A stretch of DNA of 64,000 bases from Robertmurraya dakarensis (GCF_900156875.1 NZ_LT707408.1:116268-180267); one strand, 5' to 3'. Counted from the stretch's first letter, positions 6,854 to 17,429 are shown. Notes: generated by a model from the sequence alone, not told the origin. Made by a program: numbers and translations.

Positions 6854-7504
6854 ATGGATTTTCGTACAGAATTTAAACCTATTACTGTGCAGCCGCAGAT
6901 GATTGAAGTAAAAAGCTTTGAAATGATTGATGAAGAAATTGGGGAGCATTCCTTTACAGAAGAACAATATCCAGTTGTACAGCGGGTAATTCACGCTTCA
7001 GCAGATTTTGAATTAGGACGCAGCCTTCTGTTCCACAGGGATGCGATTAAAGCAGGGATCCAGGCAATTCGCAGTGGAAAACGTGTCGTCGCTGACGTGC
7101 AAATGATTCAAAGCGGAGTGAACAAGCAAAGAATTGAAAAGTATGGCGGAGACCTCAAAGTTTATATCTCAGACCCGGATGTTGTGGAAGAAGCTAAGCG
7201 TCTCAATACAACAAGAGCCATCATCTCGATGCGAAAGGCTATAAAGGAAGCAGATGGAGGAATCTACGCGATTGGCAATGCTCCAACAGCATTATTAGAG
7301 CTAATTCGCTTAATCAAAGAAGGTGAAGCTAAGCCTGGGCTTATCATTGGACTGCCTGTGGGTTTCGTTTCTGCTCCGGAATCAAAAGAAGAGCTGGCCA
7401 AGCTGGATGTCCCGTTTATTACAAATATTGGACGGAAAGGCGGAAGCACGGTTACGGTTGCAGCTTTAAATGCCATAACGATTATGGCAGAGAAGGTGTT
7501 ATGA
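6854..7504 (+). CDS. cbiC: CbiC, cobalt-precorrin-8 methylmutase
   Basis: 216 residues. Recognised from VVQRVIHASADFELGRSL, with the conserved His of the active site, ADVQMIQSGVNKQRI, and AIGNAPTALLELIRLI, GLPVGFVSAPESKEEL. The enzyme moves a methyl group from C11 to C12 to give cobyrinic acid. ATG 6854 has AAAGGAGG 8-15 bases upstream at the end of cbiJ. The stop is adjacent to the cbiD start. Confidence 0.95.
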   Translation: MDFRTEFKPITVQPQMIEVKSFEMIDEEIGEHSFTEEQYPVVQRVIHASADFELGRSLLFHRDAIKAGIQAIRSGKRVVADVQMIQSGVNKQRIEKYGGDLKVYISDPDVVEEAKRLNTTRAIISMRKAIKEADGGIYAIGNAPTALLELIRLIKEGEAKPGLIIGLPVGFVSAPESKEELAKLDVPFITNIGRKGGSTVTVAALNAITIMAEKVL

Positions 7505-8623
7505 TTGCTTCCGACTCCAACACCTGAAGAGTTAAAAAAAATGCGGTCAGGCTTTACAACTGGAGCATGTGCAACAGCTACAGCCAAAGCAGCCTTGACC
7601 GCTCTGATTACGAAGGAAGTCCAGACAGAGGCAACGATTTTCCTGCCAGTTGGGAAGTTTGCTAGTTTTACAATCGAAGAATGCGAGATTAAGAGTAACT
7701 GTGCAACTGCAGGGACCATTAAGGATGGCGGTGATGATCCTGATGCCACACACGGTGCTTTAATTACAGCAACCGTCAGTTGGTGTGATCAACCAGGAAT
7801 ATCCCTTGACGGTGGTATTGGAGTTGGCAGAGTGACAAAACCTGGGTTGCCAATTGAAGTGGGGAATGCTGCCATCAATCCTGTTCCGCGAAAAATGATT
7901 CATGAAGTCGTTGCGGAGGTACTTAATGACTTCGGGATAAACAGAGGAGTCAAGGTAGTGATATCAGTTCCGAAGGGTGAAGAGATTGCGAAGAAGACAT
8001 TGAATGCTAGGCTTGGCATTATTGGCGGTATCTCCATTCTCGGAACGAGGGGGATTGTGGTCCCATTCTCTACTTCCTCATATAAGGCCTCGATTGTATA
8101 TGGAATTAAAGTGGCACGTTCAAACGGTGGTGATCATGTTGTCATCACGACAGGGGGCCGAAGTGAGAAATACGGGATAAAAGAATATCCTGAGCTCCCA
8201 GAAGAGGCATTTATTGAAATGGGTGACTTTGTCGGTTTTACCCTAAAGGAATGTAAACGTCTCGGTGTGAAGCGTGTCTCAATGGTCGGGATGATGGGGA
8301 AGTTTTCAAAGATAGCTCAAGGGGTCATGATGGTTCACTCCAAAAGTGCTCCAGTTGATTTTAATTTTCTGTCAGAGATTGCGGAAAGTGTTGGTGCTCC
8401 AGAGGAGCTTCTTGAACAGGTTAGAGGTGCTAATACGGCTTCACAGGTTGGCGATATCATGCTGGAGCATGGATACGATGCTTTTTTTGAAAAGCTTTGT
8501 GAACATTGCTGTCGTTCAAGCCTGAGGGAGGTAAATGGTGGTCTCACCATTGAAGTCAGCTTGTATACTCTGAAGGGGCTGTTTTTAGGAAAGGCGGTAA
8601 TAGAAGATGGCGACGAATATTAA
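7505..8623 (+). CDS. cbiD: CbiD, cobalt-precorrin-5B C1-methyltransferase
   Basis: 372 residues, full length. [23 protein letters not shown] opening (here [20 protein letters not shown]), [21 protein letters not shown] segment, and [20 protein letters not shown] identify CbiD. It methylates C1 with SAM. Start is TTG 7505 directly after the cbiC stop, with AGAAGGTG upstream. The 3' end overlaps cbiET by 17 bases. Confidence 0.95.
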   Translation: MLPTPTPEELKKMRSGFTTGACATATAKAALTALITKEVQTEATIFLPVGKFASFTIEECEIKSNCATAGTIKDGGDDPDATHGALITATVSWCDQPGISLDGGIGVGRVTKPGLPIEVGNAAINPVPRKMIHEVVAEVLNDFGINRGVKVVISVPKGEEIAKKTLNARLGIIGGISILGTRGIVVPFSTSSYKASIVYGIKVARSNGGDHVVITTGGRSEKYGIKEYPELPEEAFIEMGDFVGFTLKECKRLGVKRVSMVGMMGKFSKIAQGVMMVHSKSAPVDFNFLSEIAESVGAPEELLEQVRGANTASQVGDIMLEHGYDAFFEKLCEHCCRSSLREVNGGLTIEVSLYTLKGLFLGKAVIEDGDEY

Positions 8624-9818
8624 AATGATAGGAATTGGTGCTGAAGGCAGAAACAGTCTGCTGCCTATCTATGAAAAATGGATAGCACAAAGTGAAGTAT
8701 TAATTGGCGGTGAACGCCAGCTGTTATTTTTTTCAGAATATCAAGGAGAGAAAGTCGCCATTAAGGGCGGCTTAAAGTCGTTATTAGATCGGCTTGAGAG
8801 AGAGACGAAAAAAGTAGTAATCCTTGCATCAGGTGATCCGCTTTTTTATGGAATAGGGGGCTATTTGTCTTCCAAAGTGAACCTTGAGATTTATCCTTAT
8901 GTGAGTTCGATCCAATTGGCATTTGCAAAGATGGGGGAGTCATGGCAGGATGCTAAATTTATCAGTGTTCATGGAAGAAGTATGTCCGGGTTGGCACAGA
9001 AGGTCGATGGACAGAAAAAAGTCGTCCTGCTGACAGATCAGGAAAATACACCAGCAAGAATTGCCCGCTATTTACAAGAGTTCGGCATCCATGAGTATAA
9101 AGCGTTTGTAGCTGAAAACTTAGGCAGTGAAGATGAAAGGTTTGGCTGGTATGAATTAGATCAAATGATTGATCAAACCTTCTCTCCATTAAATGTCGTG
9201 ATTCTTAAGAAAGTCGGGGATTCACCGCAATGGACGATTGGAATTGAGGATCATGAATTTTTCCAGCGCAAACCTGATAAGGGGTTAATCACAAAGAAGG
9301 AAGTGCGGGTGTTAAGTCTAAGTTCCATGTCTATTCAAAAGGACAGTGTTGTATGGGATATCGGGACATGTACGGGATCTGTTGCGATTGAGGCAGCGAG
9401 AATCTGCCGGGAAGGTGCAGTCTATGCCATTGAAAAAAATGAACATGACTTGGAGAATTTCCATCAGAATACGAAAAAATTCAGAACGGATATAACCGTT
9501 AAACAAGGGCTTGCTCCAGAGTTTTTAGATGAATTTCCTGATCCAAATGCTGTTTTTATCGGCGGAACTGCCGGGGGAATGGAAAAAATTCTGGATGTGT
9601 GCTGCGGAAGGTTAAAACAGAAAGGCAAAATCGTCTTAAATGCGGTCACGATTGAAAACTTAATGGAGGCTGTTACAGCATTTAAGGATAGAGGTTTTGA
9701 AGTATCTATCAATCTCGTTCAAGTATCGAGAAGCAAACCGATCCTTCATTTAACTAGATTTGAAGGATTGAATCCAGTTTATATTATTACTGCAGAACGC
9801 AAGGAGGAAGTATCGTGA
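8607..9818 (+). CDS. cbiET: CbiET, fused cobalt-precorrin-7 C5- and -6B C15-methyltransferase
   Basis: 403 residues joining CbiE (about 1-205; [28 protein letters not shown]) to CbiT (about 215-403; SAM-binding [19 protein letters not shown] near 249). CbiT methylates C15 and removes the acetate carboxyl at C12; CbiE methylates C5. The fusion is common in Bacillus and equals CobL of the aerobic pathway. It overlaps cbiD at its start and cbiL (GTGA) at its end. Confidence 0.95.
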   Translation: MATNIKMIGIGAEGRNSLLPIYEKWIAQSEVLIGGERQLLFFSEYQGEKVAIKGGLKSLLDRLERETKKVVILASGDPLFYGIGGYLSSKVNLEIYPYVSSIQLAFAKMGESWQDAKFISVHGRSMSGLAQKVDGQKKVVLLTDQENTPARIARYLQEFGIHEYKAFVAENLGSEDERFGWYELDQMIDQTFSPLNVVILKKVGDSPQWTIGIEDHEFFQRKPDKGLITKKEVRVLSLSSMSIQKDSVVWDIGTCTGSVAIEAARICREGAVYAIEKNEHDLENFHQNTKKFRTDITVKQGLAPEFLDEFPDPNAVFIGGTAGGMEKILDVCCGRLKQKGKIVLNAVTIENLMEAVTAFKDRGFEVSINLVQVSRSKPILHLTRFEGLNPVYIITAERKEEVS

Positions 9819-10516
9819 TCGGAACATTATATGGACTAGGTGTAGGTCCGGGAGATCCGGAATTGATTACCGTGAAAGCATTTCGGACATTAAAGGAATC
9901 CCCGGTGATCGCCTACCCGAAAAAACGAAAAGGCAGCAAAAGCTACGCTCATCAAATTATTGATGTCTATGTTAATCCAGGAGAAAAGGAAATGCTTGGA
10001 CTCGTGTTCCCAATGACAAAGGATGCTGCAACGCTAGAACGGGAATGGACAAACACGGTAGAAGTAGTCTGGGAGAAATTAAAGGATGGAAAAGATGTAG
10101 CATTTGTCACAGAGGGGGATCCCTTATTATACAGCACCTTCATCCATATGATGAATCTGATGAAAGAACGTCATCCGGAGGCCGTAATAAAAACGGTACC
10201 GGGGATTTCTTCAATCAATGGGGCCGCTTCAAGACTTGGGATTCCGCTTGCCGAAGGAGACGATCATGTGGCGATTATTCCTGCAAGAGATGACTATGAA
10301 ACTATGAAAAAAGCGATCGTTGAAAATGACTGTATCATTTTTATAAAGGTGGCAAAGGTAATGGATATCATGCTTTCTATTCTTCGCGAGCTAGATTTGC
10401 TTGATAAAGCATCTGTTGTCACAAAAGTCACCTCGCAGGAAGAGGTCATCTGGAACATGGAAGAATTGGAGCATGCAGAGCTTGAATATTTAACGTTAAT
10501 GGTGGTGAGAAAATAA
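9815..10516 (+). CDS. cbiL: CbiL, cobalt-factor II C20-methyltransferase
   Basis: 233 residues of the tetrapyrrole methylase fold: [20 protein letters not shown] at the start, [15 protein letters not shown] and [20 protein letters not shown]. CbiL adds the C20 methyl that is later lost in ring contraction. Start GTG 9815 overlaps the cbiET stop and has AAGGAGG 8-14 bases upstream. The TAA overlaps the cbiF ATG (TAATG). Confidence 0.95.
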   Translation: MIGTLYGLGVGPGDPELITVKAFRTLKESPVIAYPKKRKGSKSYAHQIIDVYVNPGEKEMLGLVFPMTKDAATLEREWTNTVEVVWEKLKDGKDVAFVTEGDPLLYSTFIHMMNLMKERHPEAVIKTVPGISSINGAASRLGIPLAEGDDHVAIIPARDDYETMKKAIVENDCIIFIKVAKVMDIMLSILRELDLLDKASVVTKVTSQEEVIWNMEELEHAELEYLTLMVVRK

Positions 10517-11289
10517 TGAAAATATATATCATTGGAGCTGGTCCAGGAGCTCCCGATTTAATTACCGTCAGAGGACTGAAACTTTTACAAGAAGCAGATG
10601 TGGTCATGTACGCAGATTCTCTTGTGAGTGAAGAATTAATAGATCAAGCAAAGCCAGGGAGCGAAGTGTTAAAAACGGCGGGAATGCATTTAGAAGAAAT
10701 GGTAGAGATTATGGAAAACCGCGTAAGAGAAGGAAAAAAAGTCGTACGTGTTCATACAGGTGATCCTGCTGTCTATGGTGCGATTATGGAGCAGATGGTT
10801 CTTTTAAAAGAGAAATCAATAGATGTTGAGATAGTCCCAGGCGTTAGTTCGGTGTTTGCTTCGGCTGCAGCGGTAGGAGCTGAGTTAACGATTCCAGACT
10901 TAACGCAAACCGTAATCTTAACAAGGGCAGAAGGCCGTACCCCTGTACCGGAACATGAAAAATTAAGAGATTTGGCGAAACATCATTGCACGGTGGCTTT
11001 ATTTTTAAGCGCGACGTTAACGAAAAAAGTAGTGAAGGAATTTCTCGATGCAGGCTGGAGTAAAGAGACGCCGGTTGCGGTTGTGTATAAAGCGACATGG
11101 CCAGATCAAAAAATTCTGCGGACGACTTTGGAGCATCTAGATGAACAAATGAAGGTAAATGGAATGAGGAAACAGGCGATGATTCTTGCAGGCTGGGCTC
11201 TTGATGAGAATATTCATAAAAAGGATTATCGTTCGAAGCTATATGATAAGGAGTTCACGCATGGCTTTAGAAAAGGAGTGACAGGATGA
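10516..11289 (+). CDS. cbiF: CbiF, cobalt-precorrin-4 C11-methyltransferase
   Basis: 257 residues. IIGAGPGAPDLITVRGLKLL, VRVHTGDPAVYGAIMEQM and VPGVSSVFASAAAVGAELTI mark the CobM/CbiF group of SAM methylases. It methylates C11 of the contracted ring. The last bases overlap the cbiG start (ATGA). Confidence 0.96.
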   Translation: MKIYIIGAGPGAPDLITVRGLKLLQEADVVMYADSLVSEELIDQAKPGSEVLKTAGMHLEEMVEIMENRVREGKKVVRVHTGDPAVYGAIMEQMVLLKEKSIDVEIVPGVSSVFASAAAVGAELTIPDLTQTVILTRAEGRTPVPEHEKLRDLAKHHCTVALFLSATLTKKVVKEFLDAGWSKETPVAVVYKATWPDQKILRTTLEHLDEQMKVNGMRKQAMILAGWALDENIHKKDYRSKLYDKEFTHGFRKGVTG

Positions 11290-12449
11290 CTCTTGTTCTT
11301 GAAGAGGGAAAGGAAATTTCTGTTGGGGCAAATGGGGCATATGCAATTGTCGCGATTACAAAGCATGGAGTGGAAATAGCGAGGAAGCTTCTTGGCTCTT
11401 TTCAGGGGGCAGACCTTTATTATATGAAAAAGTTTGAAAAAGGGGACGAACTCGAGCGCGATATTAGGATGTTTGATGGCAGTGTCCGCTTGTTACTTCC
11501 AAGTCTTTTCAAAGAATACAAAGGAATCGTTTGTATCATTTCATTAGGAGCGGTCGTTAGAATGATTGCCCCCTTGTTAATAGACAAAAAGACCGATCCT
11601 GGAATTGTCGTTATTGATGACAAAGGGGAAAATGTCATTAGTGTGCTGTCAGGCCATCTGGGCGGGGCGAATGAGTTAACGATAGAAGTGGCTGAAATGC
11701 TTGGGGCAAATCCGATTATTACGACAGCCTCTGATGTGCAAAAAACAATACCTGTTGATTTATTTGGTAAAAAATTCGGCTGGGTCTGGGATTCAGCAGA
11801 GAAATTAACACCTGTAAGTGCGTCTGTAGTAAATGAAGAACAAATAGCGATTGTTCAAGAGTCCGGTGAAAAAGACTGGTGGCATTATGATCGCCCTCTG
11901 CCTCCAAATATGACGCTGTATGGCAGTGTAGAAGAAGCTCTAGATCATGAGTTTGATGCTGCGCTTGTGATTACCCATCGATTGTTGTCCCAAAAGGAAC
12001 AAGAAATATTACATAACGGGGTAGTATTTCGTCCGAAAGTGATTGTGATTGGCATGGGCTGTAATAGAGGTACAAAGCCGGAAGAAATTCAGTCTGTTAT
12101 AATGGACACATTACAAGAGTTGAATTTTTCAACTAAGAGTGTAAAGGCCCTTTGCACGATTGACCTTAAGAAAGACGAAGAAGGTTTGTTAGAAACTGTT
12201 CAGAAGTTTGGCTGGGAATTCATTACGTATACACCGGAAGAACTGAACAGTATACATATTGAGCAGCCATCGGATACGGTTTTTAAGTATACAGGGGCGT
12301 ATGGTGTGAGTGAGCCTGCTGCTCTTCTTTACAGTGGTGCAGAAGGGCTGAATCTTGTGAAAAAGAAGTCTGGCAATGTAACGATATCTGTCGGCTTGAT
12401 ATCTAATCACCCTAGTGGGAAGGGGAGCTTTACACATGACAGAAAATAG
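11286..12449 (+). CDS. cbiG: CbiG, cobalt-precorrin-5A hydrolase
   Basis: 387 residues with the usual order: an N-terminal part ending at LSGHLGGANELTIEVAEMLG with SLGAVVRMIAPLL before it, and the C-terminal CbiG_C domain from about 255 (VIGMGCNRGTKPEEIQSVI). It opens the delta-lactone and releases acetaldehyde derived from the extruded C20. It starts inside the cbiF stop and overlaps cbiA by 14 bases. Confidence 0.95.
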   Translation: MTLVLEEGKEISVGANGAYAIVAITKHGVEIARKLLGSFQGADLYYMKKFEKGDELERDIRMFDGSVRLLLPSLFKEYKGIVCIISLGAVVRMIAPLLIDKKTDPGIVVIDDKGENVISVLSGHLGGANELTIEVAEMLGANPIITTASDVQKTIPVDLFGKKFGWVWDSAEKLTPVSASVVNEEQIAIVQESGEKDWWHYDRPLPPNMTLYGSVEEALDHEFDAALVITHRLLSQKEQEILHNGVVFRPKVIVIGMGCNRGTKPEEIQSVIMDTLQELNFSTKSVKALCTIDLKKDEEGLLETVQKFGWEFITYTPEELNSIHIEQPSDTVFKYTGAYGVSEPAALLYSGAEGLNLVKKKSGNVTISVGLISNHPSGKGSFTHDRK

Positions 12450-13806
12450 ACTAGTGATTGCTGGAACCGGCAGCGGAGTTGGAAAGACAACTTTAACGAT
12501 TGGGTTAATGTCAGCATTGAAAAAAAGAGGATTAACTGTTCAAGGATTTAAGTGTGGTCCTGATTATATTGACCCTACCTATCATACCGCTGTTACAGGA
12601 CGTCCTTCTCGTAATTTAGACAGTTGGATGCTCCCTGAACAAACCGTTAAAGAGATTTTTCAATTAGGGAAAAGAGATGCGGATATATCGATTATTGAAG
12701 GTGTAATGGGCTTTTATGATGGAAAAAATCCACTTAGTAATGCAGGAAGTACAGCAGAAATTAGTATGATCCTGGAAAGCCCCGTCATACTTGTAGTCAA
12801 TTGTGCAAGTATGGCCCGCAGTGCTGCTGCGATTGTAAAGGGATTTCAAACCCTTGCTGACGGACCTAATATTGTGGGGGTCATCGCTAACCGTGTCGGC
12901 AGTGAGGGTCATTTTAAATTGGTCAAAGCTGCGATTGAACAGGAATGCCAAGTACCTGTCATTGGGTATTTAAAAAGAGAATCTGATATTGAGATTCCTG
13001 AGAGACATTTAGGGTTAATTCCATCTATTGAAAGAGGAGAACTAGACTCATTTTTTGATAAATTAGGAGAGCTTATTGAAGAGACCATCGATCTTGAACA
13101 ATTATTAGAAATATCAAAAGCACAGCCTTTACGTATTGAAGAGCCTTCTTCTCTATTTATAAAAAAGAAAGAGGCAGCCGTTAAGATTGCTGTTGCTAAG
13201 GATGCGGCCTTCAATTTTTATTATCCAGAAAACTTAGAAATACTGGAAGCGCAAGGAGCTGAAATCGTTTATTTTTCTCCTTTGAATGGTGAGTGCTTGC
13301 CTGATGGCATACATGGACTTTATTTAGGAGGCGGATTTCCGGAGGAGTTTGCTGAAATTTTATCAAAGAATGAAGAGGTTAAACGTTCTATTGAGAAGGC
13401 GATTCAAGCGGGCCTTCCAACGCTGGCAGAATGCGGGGGGTTCATGTACCTAACAGATTCGATCCAAACGACCGATGGAGAGATATATGAAATGGCAGGA
13501 ATACTGCCGGGAAAAGTAAAAATGCAGACTACATTAGCCGCCCTTGGATACCGAGAAGTGACCGGCGGAGAAGGCAATTATTTATTGCCTGAGGGAACAA
13601 AGGCCAGGGGACATGAGTTTCATTACTCCTCTTTTCACGCTGAGGATGATTCTGTACCGCATGCCTATATTACGAAAGGGATGAGAGGGGAGAAAAAGGA
13701 AGGCTGTATGCTTTTTAATTTAATTGCAGGTTACACGCATTTTCATTTTGCCTCATGCCCAGAAATGGTTGAAAATTGGTTAAAGAAAATAGAAGATCAA
13801 AGCTAA
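12436..13806 (+). CDS. cbiA: CbiA, cobyrinate a,c-diamide synthase
   Basis: 456 residues: an N-terminal P-loop domain (VIAGTGSGVGKTTLTIGLMS near 6-25) and a C-terminal class I glutamine amidotransferase domain with the nucleophile in AECGGFMYL (Cys333). It amidates the a and c side chains with ATP and glutamine. ATG 12436 is chosen because AAGGGGAG lies 8-15 bases upstream and the family starts just before the P-loop; an in-frame upstream GTG at 12415 is unlikely. cobA follows after 36 bases. Confidence 0.95.
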   Translation: MTENRLVIAGTGSGVGKTTLTIGLMSALKKRGLTVQGFKCGPDYIDPTYHTAVTGRPSRNLDSWMLPEQTVKEIFQLGKRDADISIIEGVMGFYDGKNPLSNAGSTAEISMILESPVILVVNCASMARSAAAIVKGFQTLADGPNIVGVIANRVGSEGHFKLVKAAIEQECQVPVIGYLKRESDIEIPERHLGLIPSIERGELDSFFDKLGELIEETIDLEQLLEISKAQPLRIEEPSSLFIKKKEAAVKIAVAKDAAFNFYYPENLEILEAQGAEIVYFSPLNGECLPDGIHGLYLGGGFPEEFAEILSKNEEVKRSIEKAIQAGLPTLAECGGFMYLTDSIQTTDGEIYEMAGILPGKVKMQTTLAALGYREVTGGEGNYLLPEGTKARGHEFHYSSFHAEDDSVPHAYITKGMRGEKKEGCMLFNLIAGYTHFHFASCPEMVENWLKKIEDQS

Positions 13807-13842
13807 TTATTGGTTTATTTTATAAAAAGAAGGGGAAAAGAC

Positions 13843-14604
13843 ATGGAAAAGGGAATCGTCTATCTTGTAGGTGCAGGACCTGGAGACCCGAAGTTAATTA
13901 CGGTTTATGGGCTTGAGTGTATTCAAAAAGCGGATGTGATTGCATATGACCGGTTAATTAATAAGGAATTATTAAAACACGCGAAAAGTGATGCGGAGTT
14001 AATTTTTGTAGGAAAGTCACCGGGAAAACACGCGCTAATACAAGAAGAAATTCATGAATTATTAATCTCTAAAGCGCAAGAAGGAAAAATCGTTACCCGT
14101 TTGAAGGGTGGAGATCCTTGTGTGTTCGGAAGAGTCGGTGAAGAGGCTGAGGTGCTTGCAGAAGCGGATATTCCATATGAAATTGTTCCAGGTATAACAG
14201 CAGGAATAGCCGCACCAGCTTATGCAGGTATTCCTGTGACACATCGCGATTACGCAGCTTCCTTTACGATTGTAACGGGTCACGGCAGACAGGAAAAAGG
14301 GATGGATAACATCAACTGGGAAGCACTGGCCAAAGGAAGCGATACGATTGCTTTTTATATGGGAGTGGGAAACTTAAAGCATATTTGTACACAGCTCATA
14401 AACTTTGGCAGATCTAAACATACTCCAGCAGCCGTGATTCAATGGGGAACAACGGAAGAGCAAAGAACGGTAGTAGGAGATTTAGCTACTATTGAATCCA
14501 TTGTTCAAGAGGCTAAAATAACGCACCCGGCGATCGTCTTAGTTGGAGAAGTTGTTAAATTGAGAGAGAAAATTCAGTGGTTTCAGGAAGGAATCAGAGT
14601 TTGA
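13843..14604 (+). CDS. cobA: CobA (CysG-A), uroporphyrinogen-III C-methyltransferase
   Basis: 253 residues of the SUMT family: IVYLVGAGPGDPKLITVYGL, VTRLKGGDPCVFGRVGEEAE and VPGITAGIAAPAYAGIPVTH are hallmark segments. It makes precorrin-2 from uroporphyrinogen III with two SAM, the entry to B12 and siroheme. ATG 13843 has AAGGGGAAAAG upstream; the frame is open from 13810. It is the last gene of the operon, followed by a terminator. No CysG-type dehydrogenase domain is attached. Confidence 0.95.
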   Translation: MEKGIVYLVGAGPGDPKLITVYGLECIQKADVIAYDRLINKELLKHAKSDAELIFVGKSPGKHALIQEEIHELLISKAQEGKIVTRLKGGDPCVFGRVGEEAEVLAEADIPYEIVPGITAGIAAPAYAGIPVTHRDYAASFTIVTGHGRQEKGMDNINWEALAKGSDTIAFYMGVGNLKHICTQLINFGRSKHTPAAVIQWGTTEEQRTVVGDLATIESIVQEAKITHPAIVLVGEVVKLREKIQWFQEGIRV

Positions 14605-14666
14605 TCAATCGTTTGATTAAATTCGTTATGATAAAAATAAATACATAGTGCAGGGGAAACAGCGAA

Positions 14667-14700
14667 GGAGAGGGTCAGAGCCCTCTCCTCTTATTATTTT
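14667..14700 (+). terminator. Terminator of the cbi operon
   Basis: GGAGAGGG (14667-14674) and CCCTCTCC (14681-14688) pair perfectly with a 6-base loop, followed by a T-rich tract. The convergent gene ends at 14700. Confidence 0.9.
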
Positions 14701-15260
14701 TATTTTAATACATCATGATCTACATAGCGTTCACCATTTAGTTCACTTACAATATTAAACGCAACCTTCGCACCATCACCAGCTGTAATAATGGTATGTA
14801 CGCTTACCCCCGCACATGTTCCGGCAGCCCAAATTCCGTTAATATTTGTTTTGCCTGCCTGATCCACATCAAAGATTGTTTTCACTCTTGGTTCTGTACC
14901 GTCCTTTGTTTGGACACCAGCTTTTTCGCCAAGGTCTACTGAAAACCCAGTAGCAAGAATGACATGCTTTGCACTGTATTCACCATTTTCTGTTTTCACT
15001 GTAAAACCGTTCTCGTTTGATTGAAGTTCTGCTGCATCTTCTTGGATAATTTCTGCGCCAAATTTTTTCGCTTGGTTTTTCCCTGTCTCAAGGAGATCAG
15101 GACCTGAAATTTCAGCTACACCGTAATGATTTTCGACCCATGCGCGTTTTGTGACACTCTTGTCATTATCAAGTATTAATGTTTTCTTCCCAGCCTTTGC
15201 CGTAATTAGTCCAGCACTTGCACCTGCAGGACCTGCACCGATAATTAGAACATCATACAT
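14700..15260 (-). CDS. Small FAD-dependent oxidoreductase (thioredoxin-reductase-like)
   Basis: 186 residues with a Rossmann FAD-binding start (MYDVLIIGAGPAGASAGLIT), ILATGFSVDL in the middle and the second FAD motif NGIWAAGTCAGVSVHTI near 143-159. It lacks a separate NAD(P)H domain and the redox CxxC of thioredoxin reductases, so it is a single-domain flavoprotein of unknown partner, about half the normal size. Similar short proteins occur in other Bacillus. The start at 15260 has AGGAGGG upstream on the minus strand. It is convergent with cobA and probably unrelated to B12. Confidence 0.75.
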   Translation of the reverse strand: MYDVLIIGAGPAGASAGLITAKAGKKTLILDNDKSVTKRAWVENHYGVAEISGPDLLETGKNQAKKFGAEIIQEDAAELQSNENGFTVKTENGEYSAKHVILATGFSVDLGEKAGVQTKDGTEPRVKTIFDVDQAGKTNINGIWAAGTCAGVSVHTIITAGDGAKVAFNIVSELNGERYVDHDVLK

Positions 15261-15372
15261 TTTGATACCCTCCTATTATGATGAATAGTTACACCATCAT
15301 CTTAACAAAAAACATTCTTCAATTCCCAGTATTTGCTTACAAGAGTAATTTAATTTCAGATGAAAGAAAAAA

Positions 15373-15399
15373 GTCTCAGAAGCCTAATCTTTCTGAGAC
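15373..15399 (-). terminator. Terminator of the AI-2E family gene
   Basis: GTCTCAGAA (15373-15381) and TTCTGAGAC (15391-15399) form a perfect 9-bp stem that contains the gene's last codons and stop. A T run follows on the minus strand. Confidence 0.8.
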
Positions 15400-16412
15400 A
15401 TCTCTTCATTTACACCAACACTTTTAACTCCAAGTATATCAAGGAGGAAAACGAATACTGGGATCCCTACGATTAATCCCCAAACTCCAAAAAAGTGCTC
15501 TCCGAAAATCAAAACAATGAACGTGTAGAAAACTGGCAGATTTGTTTTGGATGACATCAGTTTTGGATTTAATATATAGGCTTCGATCGCATGGATCACC
15601 ATGATAACAATGAGAATATAGATAATATAGACGAATCCACCGACTGTATATGCGATTAAACAAAGTGGAAAAAGGGAGATAATCACTCCAGCAACAGGGA
15701 TAAGTCCGAGTAAAAAGACCATAAGAGATAATCCCAATAAATGTGGGAAATCCATAATCCATAACGCTAGAGTCGTAAGTGCGCAGTTGACAATAGCAAT
15801 CATAAATTGTGCTTCAAGTACCTTCCCAAAGGTTAAAACAAACTTTCTTCCAAAGAACTCAATTTCATTGTAAAACGCAGCCACTTTGCTATATTTAAAC
15901 TTTTTTGTGAAATCTATTAATCTTGGTTTCTCTAATAAAAAGAATAGGGACAAGATAAGTGATATAAAGACTTGTACACCAATCGTACTAATGTCCGTAA
16001 AGGATTTAAAAAGAAAATTGACGCTTTGTTCAATATAATCTGTTAACCCCTTCTCTTCAACCATTCTGACTAAGTAATTGAAAAATACATTATCATGTGG
16101 TTTGAGATAAAATGCCTGAAGTTGTTCGATTAACTGCGTAATCTCCGATAAGATAACCGGCAGGTACTTGGCAATTCCATATGATAACAACCCGATAATC
16201 GTCAGGTATGAGAATAATACGGTGAAATTCCTGTTTATTGTGACTTTTCTGGTTATAAGTCCAACTAGCCTGTCCATTAAAAACGAAAAGATAAACGTGA
16301 GTAAAATAACATTGATCATACTTTTTAAAGTGATTAAAGCTAGGACAATTATGGCAAATATAACGATTCTTTTTACACCGTTTTTCTGAAAAAAATGACT
16401 TATGTTTTCCAT
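15384..16412 (-). CDS. AI-2E family transporter (PerM/YueF-like membrane protein)
   Basis: 342 residues with about seven to eight hydrophobic helices: two near the N-terminus (VIFAIIVLALITLKSMINVI, then ILLTFIFSFL), one near 60-80, and a dense C-terminal half with GLIPVAGVIISLFPLCLIAY and VFLLDILGV. This is the pattern of the AI-2E/UPF0118 permease family. Members are reported as autoinducer exporters or ion antiporters, so the substrate here is unknown. Monocistronic, divergent from the next gene. Confidence 0.8.
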   Translation of the reverse strand: MENISHFFQKNGVKRIVIFAIIVLALITLKSMINVILLTFIFSFLMDRLVGLITRKVTINRNFTVLFSYLTIIGLLSYGIAKYLPVILSEITQLIEQLQAFYLKPHDNVFFNYLVRMVEEKGLTDYIEQSVNFLFKSFTDISTIGVQVFISLILSLFFLLEKPRLIDFTKKFKYSKVAAFYNEIEFFGRKFVLTFGKVLEAQFMIAIVNCALTTLALWIMDFPHLLGLSLMVFLLGLIPVAGVIISLFPLCLIAYTVGGFVYIIYILIVIMVIHAIEAYILNPKLMSSKTNLPVFYTFIVLIFGEHFFGVWGLIVGIPVFVFLLDILGVKSVGVNEEMSQKD

Positions 16413-16574
16413 TGATTTTACAGTTTTCCTTCCGCTTTAAAATAAGTGAATAGCATAAAGATGATACATATATTTTAGCATATTATCCTCATCACTATGT
16501 GATTCTTTTTGCATATTTTAGCTTCATTGTTCAAAAGCTAAGCAATATGGATGAACATAGGAGTGAGGGATGTA

Positions 16575-17423
16575 ATGAAACGCAAAAAGAGAAATATTTT
16601 CCCGTTCGTGATATTGACGGTTACCCATTTATTTCTGCTGCTGTACACCCTCATAAAAAACAAAAACAAAAGAACACTGATAAGTTTATTGTTCTCAAAC
16701 ATAGGGCTTGCTTATGTATTCGAGTATATAATTCTTAATCTATTACAAGCTTACCGATACAAAATAAAAGTTTTTAATGAACCCTACTTTAATAACATCT
16801 TCGGTGCAATTTTATCCCAAGCAATATTTATCCCTTTTACAGCCGTTTTCATTTCAGCTTTTCGTCTCAAGTGGAGAGGGAAGGCAGCTTTTATTTTCTA
16901 TTTTCACATTATTGAACAACTTTTTGTAAAAATAAAGGTCTACAGAACCAACTGGTGGAGTCCCTTTCTAACATCATCATTACTTCCAATTTATTTCTAT
17001 ATAAGTGATAAATGGTATGAATTGCTAAAGGAAGGGTCGAGTCTTATTAAGATGATGTCCCATTGGCTTGCAAATTTAGTAATAGTAACAAATCTGTTAT
17101 TTGTATTGGTGTTGACCCGCCAATTACGATTTGGAAGAGGGAGGTATCATTCATTAAAAGAGCATTTTAAGATTGCTCCTCTATACGCGATTGGTCATTC
17201 GGCTATCTCTACTTGGTGTGTATGGAGAAAGGGGTATTTCGGGTTAATGCTGTCCATCCTAGTAGCTGCTGGAATGGATTGGGTGCTTTATAAGAAAAGA
17301 GTCGTGAAACATAGCTTTATCATTCCCGGTTTGAACCTATATCTACATGCATTTCTAAGTTTTGGCACGGCGTGGTTTAAGAAAATGCTCAATAGGGTAG
17401 GAAAGAATGAAGGAAGGGCTTAA
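16575..17423 (+). CDS. Membrane protein of unknown function
   Basis: 282 residues, predominantly hydrophobic, with six or more membrane segments (for example IFPFVILTVTHLFLLLYTLI, LISLLFSNIGLAYVFEYIIL, LVIVTNLLFVLVLT, GLMLSILVAAGMDWVLY) and basic loops. I recognise no catalytic motif; similar unnamed proteins exist in Bacillus. ATG 16575 is favoured over ATG 16551 because GAGTGAGGG lies just upstream. It is divergent from the permease gene and ends at a two-way terminator shared with dps. Confidence 0.7.
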   Translation: MKRKKRNIFPFVILTVTHLFLLLYTLIKNKNKRTLISLLFSNIGLAYVFEYIILNLLQAYRYKIKVFNEPYFNNIFGAILSQAIFIPFTAVFISAFRLKWRGKAAFIFYFHIIEQLFVKIKVYRTNWWSPFLTSSLLPIYFYISDKWYELLKEGSSLIKMMSHWLANLVIVTNLLFVLVLTRQLRFGRGRYHSLKEHFKIAPLYAIGHSAISTWCVWRKGYFGLMLSILVAAGMDWVLYKKRVVKHSFIIPGLNLYLHAFLSFGTAWFKKMLNRVGKNEGRA

Positions 17424-17429
17424 TAAAAA

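Noticed and set aside
14700..15260. FAD oxidoreductase as part of the B12 operon
   Set aside because: It is on the other strand, convergent with cobA, and a strong terminator separates them.
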